Origin: Bombilactobacillus thymidiniphilus
GTDB taxonomy: Bacteria > Bacillota > Bacilli > Lactobacillales > Lactobacillaceae
Assembly (NCBI RefSeq): GCF_023380245.1
Contig: NZ_CP093365.1
Span: 558,001-622,000, forward strand
Length of the DNA: 64,000 nucleotides
Direction of reading: 5' to 3'
A program made the position numbers and the translations under genes. The notes beneath the pieces are model-generated. The model was given only the letters and a program-made list of their open reading frames with translations, was not told the origin of the DNA and did no database searches. How positions within the stretch are numbered: the stretch's first letter is position 1; every line of letters starts with the position of its first letter. Positions 61,086 through 64,000 of this stretch are shown here, one piece after another.

Positions 61086-61114
61086 ATGATAAATTAATTT
61101 TACCTAATTTACAA
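61086..61114 (-). promoter_or_regulatory. Promoter of the LevR-type gene
   Basis: Minus strand -35 TTGTAA (61114-61109), 17-bp spacer, -10 TATCAT (61091-61086). Confidence 0.45.
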
Positions 61115-61191
61115 AAGTAGATTTTCTTTGATGAAATAAACCTTGCCTAATAAATAACACTTTTTTATAATCGAATTATAAGGGGGTACAT

Positions 61192-62835
61192 ATTAAGGTA
61201 ATTGAGCCAGCTATTGCTGACTTAAAGCAAGCCATCTCAGCGCTCCAAAGTGATATTGGCACCGGGCAAGCCTTGTCCGGCACGGCTTACAGTAAAGTCA
61301 GTCAATCGCTAGAAAGCACCGTAATGCCAGTGATCACGGCTTTTTCAGATCTAAATGACAGTGTGCAAGGCAAAGTTTCGGTATTTCAACAAACCGATGC
61401 TACATTGCAAGGCTATGGCAATGTTTTGGATGAAGCCGAATTAGAAGCTAACATTCAATCTTTTCAGAAAATGACGAGTGCGCTCAGTTCCCTCAAACGC
61501 GCCACACCCATCGGCAAAAGCTTAGTGCAGCAAGCCATGGCGCCACTGCAAGCGATGACAAAAAATGAACAAAAGCGCTTGCAGGCACTCAAAGAAGCGC
61601 AACAAAAAACTAAATCCTTATTTGATGCGGAAGATGACGTTATTGCCCAGATTGCCCGAGGTTTGGCAGCCATTAATGACAGCACCATGAATCCCGACGG
61701 TTCGCTAAATATTAGTGCCGACTCCGACTGGCTGAAAAGTGTTGAACATTATTCGGATCATAAGTTAGACTATATTTTGGCAACGATCAGTTATCCAGCA
61801 GGATTAGATGCTGCGGGGCGCAAAGAATATCGTGCCGCAGTCAAAAAACAATTAAAGAAGCTAAGTAAAGAAGGCTGGCCGGCTAGTAGCCAGTTAGCTT
61901 ATGTAAAATATTTGAATAAGCATCAACAAAAAGCCAGTCTCAAAACGGTCGACATGCAGCACTTGAATCACATTTACAAGCAAAGCCAAACCGTGGGTTC
62001 CAAAGTCTTCATGGACATGTGGAATGTTTGGCAGCTAGATAAGAGTCCGGCAATCGCTAAGCAAAAATTGACCACTTTGACTAAAGTACTGCAAGTTCCG
62101 GGCAATTTACCAGAAGATGCCGAATCCACCCGGAAACTGTTGGCGCACTTTGATAAAAAGTTAGCGCCAAATAATAAATTCTGGGATAGTTTGGCTAAAA
62201 CCGTCCAAACCGCATTCCCAACGGAAAATGGACTCAACGACGGTTCCAATTTGGGACAAAAAATCCATAATTTGCGCTATATCATTTCTGCTCAGCAGGC
62301 GCAGTATATCCGCGATAATTACCCGGGAAAAACAGACGCAGAAAAGCTAGCCAATTACATGAAGGATTGTGGCAAGGGGTCTTATGAGCTGGAAGGTTCC
62401 CGATTGCATCAGAAAATGAATCGGTCTACAGGCGAATATCCCCAAGGCTATGGCAAAGGTGATTACAAGGTTACGCAAAATTTTCATACAGAGTTTCTTT
62501 TAAACAGCGAAGGGAAGTTCCAAAATGAAATTGATCCCGATGGCATTAATCTCAATGGACAAATCAATGGTGCTAGTTTTAATTATGGTAATAAAAAAGG
62601 TAACACGCATAAATATTTAGATATTAATGTGGTTCATGATTTGGATCCGCAATGGCGTCATGATAAATCTAGTGGATATAAATCGCCACTTTTGGAGGAA
62701 GAAGCTAAAAAATTAGGTAAACCGCAGAATAGTTATACGGAACCCCATGGAAACTATTCTATAAATGGTCAATCATCCAAAGATAATGCGACACAACTAG
62801 GACATGAATTCGATCAAATGGTCAAGGGACAATAA
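61192..62835 (+). CDS. Orphan LXG-domain toxin with DUF3114-like C-terminus
   Basis: The LXG frame is open back to 61171. The first ordinary start in frame is TTG 61273, but that would remove the LXG beginning (KVIEPAIADLKQAISALQ..ALSGTAYSKV), which lines up with the other toxin in this window. A strong AGGGGG sits 5 bases before ATT 61192, so I give 548 residues from a possible ATT start. N-terminal LXG domain to about 210, helical middle (KQKLTTLTKVLQVPGNLPEDAESTRKLLAHF), then a ~190-residue C-terminal domain with IISAQQAQYIRDNYPGKTD, GSRLHQKMNRSTGEYPQGYGKG, FHTEFLLNSEGKFQNEIDPDG and NGASFNYGNKKGNTHKYLDI. I recall this pattern as DUF3114; activity unknown. No Lap partners precede it. Confidence 0.65.
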   Translation: MKVIEPAIADLKQAISALQSDIGTGQALSGTAYSKVSQSLESTVMPVITAFSDLNDSVQGKVSVFQQTDATLQGYGNVLDEAELEANIQSFQKMTSALSSLKRATPIGKSLVQQAMAPLQAMTKNEQKRLQALKEAQQKTKSLFDAEDDVIAQIARGLAAINDSTMNPDGSLNISADSDWLKSVEHYSDHKLDYILATISYPAGLDAAGRKEYRAAVKKQLKKLSKEGWPASSQLAYVKYLNKHQQKASLKTVDMQHLNHIYKQSQTVGSKVFMDMWNVWQLDKSPAIAKQKLTTLTKVLQVPGNLPEDAESTRKLLAHFDKKLAPNNKFWDSLAKTVQTAFPTENGLNDGSNLGQKIHNLRYIISAQQAQYIRDNYPGKTDAEKLANYMKDCGKGSYELEGSRLHQKMNRSTGEYPQGYGKGDYKVTQNFHTEFLLNSEGKFQNEIDPDGINLNGQINGASFNYGNKKGNTHKYLDINVVHDLDPQWRHDKSSGYKSPLLEEEAKKLGKPQNSYTEPHGNYSINGQSSKDNATQLGHEFDQMVKGQ

Positions 62836-62837
62836 AA

Positions 62838-63492
62838 ATGAAAACGCAAAAATTACGTAATTTCTTAATGATCGTATTTTTATTGCTTCCTGCTTTTACA
62901 AGCACAATAACTATTTCAAACAATAATGTAGTTCAAGCTAAATCCAGTAAACATAAAAGCGAGGCGCACAAAGCTAAATCGGTCAAAAAAATAAAAATAG
63001 GGCAAGTTTATTGGAATAAAAGTTCTAGCCAATGTATTAAAGTTAATAGATCAGGAAAATTATGTAGCTGTGGGTATAGATGTTTCTCCTAAAGATACCT
63101 TAGATAATACGGATTATCCCCAGGTAGACCTTCACACAGGCAAATATATCCGCACGGATAATATCTATAAATTGTACGGGAAAACTAATGATTTTTCTGC
63201 TGTTTATTTTATAGGCATGGATCAAATACGTAAAAATCAATATTACTATTCTGAAGGTCCTAAATCTATAAGTATGTATAATGTTAAATTATATTTTAAA
63301 AATGGCAAATATTATGGCACTTATAAGTTTAGAAGAAAATGGTATGATGGCATACCGTTGGTTAAACAGGGAAATTATATCAAAAACGTTAAAGGAAGTA
63401 TTTTCCCCAATAACTCTCAAGAATTTTTACAGCAATTTCATTATCTACCATTAGATGATTGGAAAAATAAAGTAAATCACTTTTCTAAATAA
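62838..63492 (+). pseudogene. Frameshifted secreted protein, candidate immunity for the orphan LXG toxin
   Basis: ATG 62838, two bases after the toxin stop. Part one (62838-63092) has a signal peptide (KLRNFLMIVFLLLPAFTSTI.., cut around VVQA) and KIKIGQVYWNKSSSQCIKVNRSG, then runs out of frame at CSCGYRCFS. Part two (63070-63492) continues as NYVAVGIDVSPKDTLDNTDYPQ.. to the end. Removing one A from AAAA at 63056-63059 joins them into one ~218-residue secreted protein (..KVNRSGNYVAVGIDVS..). No lipobox Cys. An exported immunity protein would imply that the toxin acts outside the membrane. Family not recognised. Confidence 0.65.
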
Positions 63493-63540
63493 AAAAATAG
63501 CCAAGATGAAATATCAACCTCATCTTGACTATTTTTTTAT
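63490..63540. terminator. Bidirectional terminator
   Basis: Stem AAAAAATAGcCAAGATGA / TCATCTTGaCTATTTTTT with 10-base loop, T-runs both sides, between convergent genes. Confidence 0.87.
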
Positions 63541-63544
63541 CGAA

Positions 63545-64000
63545 TTAATCGCACAATAATTTGGCTAATTCGCCTGCAGTAATTCCTGCGAAAAATTGCC
63601 CAATATCAATATCCGCCAAATATTCTTGTAACGTAGCGAACTCATAATCCAAGCCAATTAATTGTGTTTCTAAATCTGCTACTGGTTGTACACCGAAAAA
63701 GTCGCCGTAAAATTTGATAGCTGCAATTTTACCATTGGTAATTTGAAGCCGTGCATCAATCGTCCCACTAGTAAAATGTTGCCTTTTTTGTACCGTAAAT
63801 TGTGGCGATTTGCCATAAACCCAGTCCCAATTAGCATAAGTTTCTTGCTTAATTTGGTCAATTTGTTCTTGATCTTCATCCGTCAACTGATATTCATGAT
63901 CCTTAATTTGCTCTAAATCATCCGCTTCAAACAAACTCAATAGCAACGTATCCCGAAATTGTTCCGTCGTTAAATTTTGGTATTGCTCGTCCAAATAAGG
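63545..64000 (-). CDS. lplA: Lipoate-protein ligase, C-terminal part (5' end beyond window)
   Basis: Reads leftward and is open at the right edge (..PYLDEQYQNLT..), so only the last ~150 residues are seen. NWDWVYGKSPQFTVQKRQHF, GTIDARLQITNGKIAAIKFYGDFFG and the final helices match the lipoate-ligase C-terminal accessory domain, which closes over the lipoyl-AMP. The enzyme attaches free lipoate to E2 and GcvH proteins in the cytosol. A TTG at 63994 exists but is internal. Identification rests on the C-terminal domain alone. Confidence 0.8.
   Translation of the reverse strand, partial: PYLDEQYQNLTTEQFRDTLLLSLFEADDLEQIKDHEYQLTDEDQEQIDQIKQETYANWDWVYGKSPQFTVQKRQHFTSGTIDARLQITNGKIAAIKFYGDFFGVQPVADLETQLIGLDYEFATLQEYLADIDIGQFFAGITAGELAKLLCD

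Noticed and set aside
63070-63492. Independent 140-residue gene starting at GTG 63070
   Set aside because: The SD is too far and the coding sense continues upstream (NYVAVGIDVS), so it is better read as the second half of a frameshifted gene.

Overview
The window comes from a low-GC Gram-positive bacterium of the family Lactobacillaceae. Evidence: AT-rich DNA with AGGAGG-type ribosome binding sites, many PTS sugar transporters, class Ib ribonucleotide reductase, Lactobacillales-type small proteins (DUF1149, DUF1634), secreted mucus-binding or adhesin-like proteins without Gram-negative features, LXG toxins, and a Ddl ligase carrying the Phe typical of D-Ala-D-Lac-making lactobacilli. The combination would fit a gut-associated, fermentative lactobacillus (for example a bee-gut type), but the genus is inference.

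Layout. 1-3.3 kb: 3' part of an isochorismate synthase (menF), a secreted NlpC/P60 hydrolase with a candidate WalR box, a guanylate-kinase-like protein and small proteins. 3.5-7.4 kb: nrdHIEF with an NrdR box over the promoter. 7.6-13 kb: ketopantoate-reductase-like gene, then a LacI-epimerase-ribokinase operon divergent from a galactitol-type PTS IIC, with two identical operators between them. 13-18.5 kb: DUF1634/TauE/DUF1149 cluster, amino acid permease, nagA, ddl. 18.7-26.8 kb: three secreted proteins (DUF1002, a BspA-type leucine-rich protein, a 1375-residue adhesin-like protein). 27-34.4 kb: housekeeping and redox genes (rnhA, cls, nitroreductase, cupin, MFS, aldo/keto reductase).

34.4-39 kb is a type VII (LXG) polymorphic-toxin module read leftward: two small helical partners, an LXG toxin with a glycine-rich hydrophobic C-terminus, three tandem copies of a DUF443-like membrane protein (likely immunity; the middle copy is frameshifted in an A9 tract) and DUF4176. 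The architecture resembles the staphylococcal TspA/TsaI pair. 39.07-42.26 kb looks like an inserted island (yjdF, MFS, ArsR, hexapeptide acyltransferase, IS3-type end remnant) bounded by 32-bp near-identical direct repeats.

42-54 kb: aspartate decarboxylase, GlcNAc PTS (nagE, with a strong promoter and a NagR-type operator), a DHA2 exporter, mntH, regulators, and a cellobiose-type PTS plus GH1 phospho-beta-glucosidase operon with promoter and cre. 54-61 kb: mannose-family PTS (IIA-IIB-IIC-IID) with an FrlB-like deglycase, controlled by a LevR-type sigma-54 activator. A perfect -24/-12 promoter lies inside the terminator hairpin of the activator gene. 61.2-63.5 kb: a second, orphan LXG toxin with a different C-terminal domain, followed by a frameshifted secreted protein, then the 3' part of a lipoate-protein ligase.

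Genes cooperate in a few themes: sugar and Amadori/amino-sugar uptake under CcpA, NagR, LacI and sigma-54 control; cell-surface interaction; and contact-dependent competition (two LXG systems, each with a damaged candidate immunity gene).
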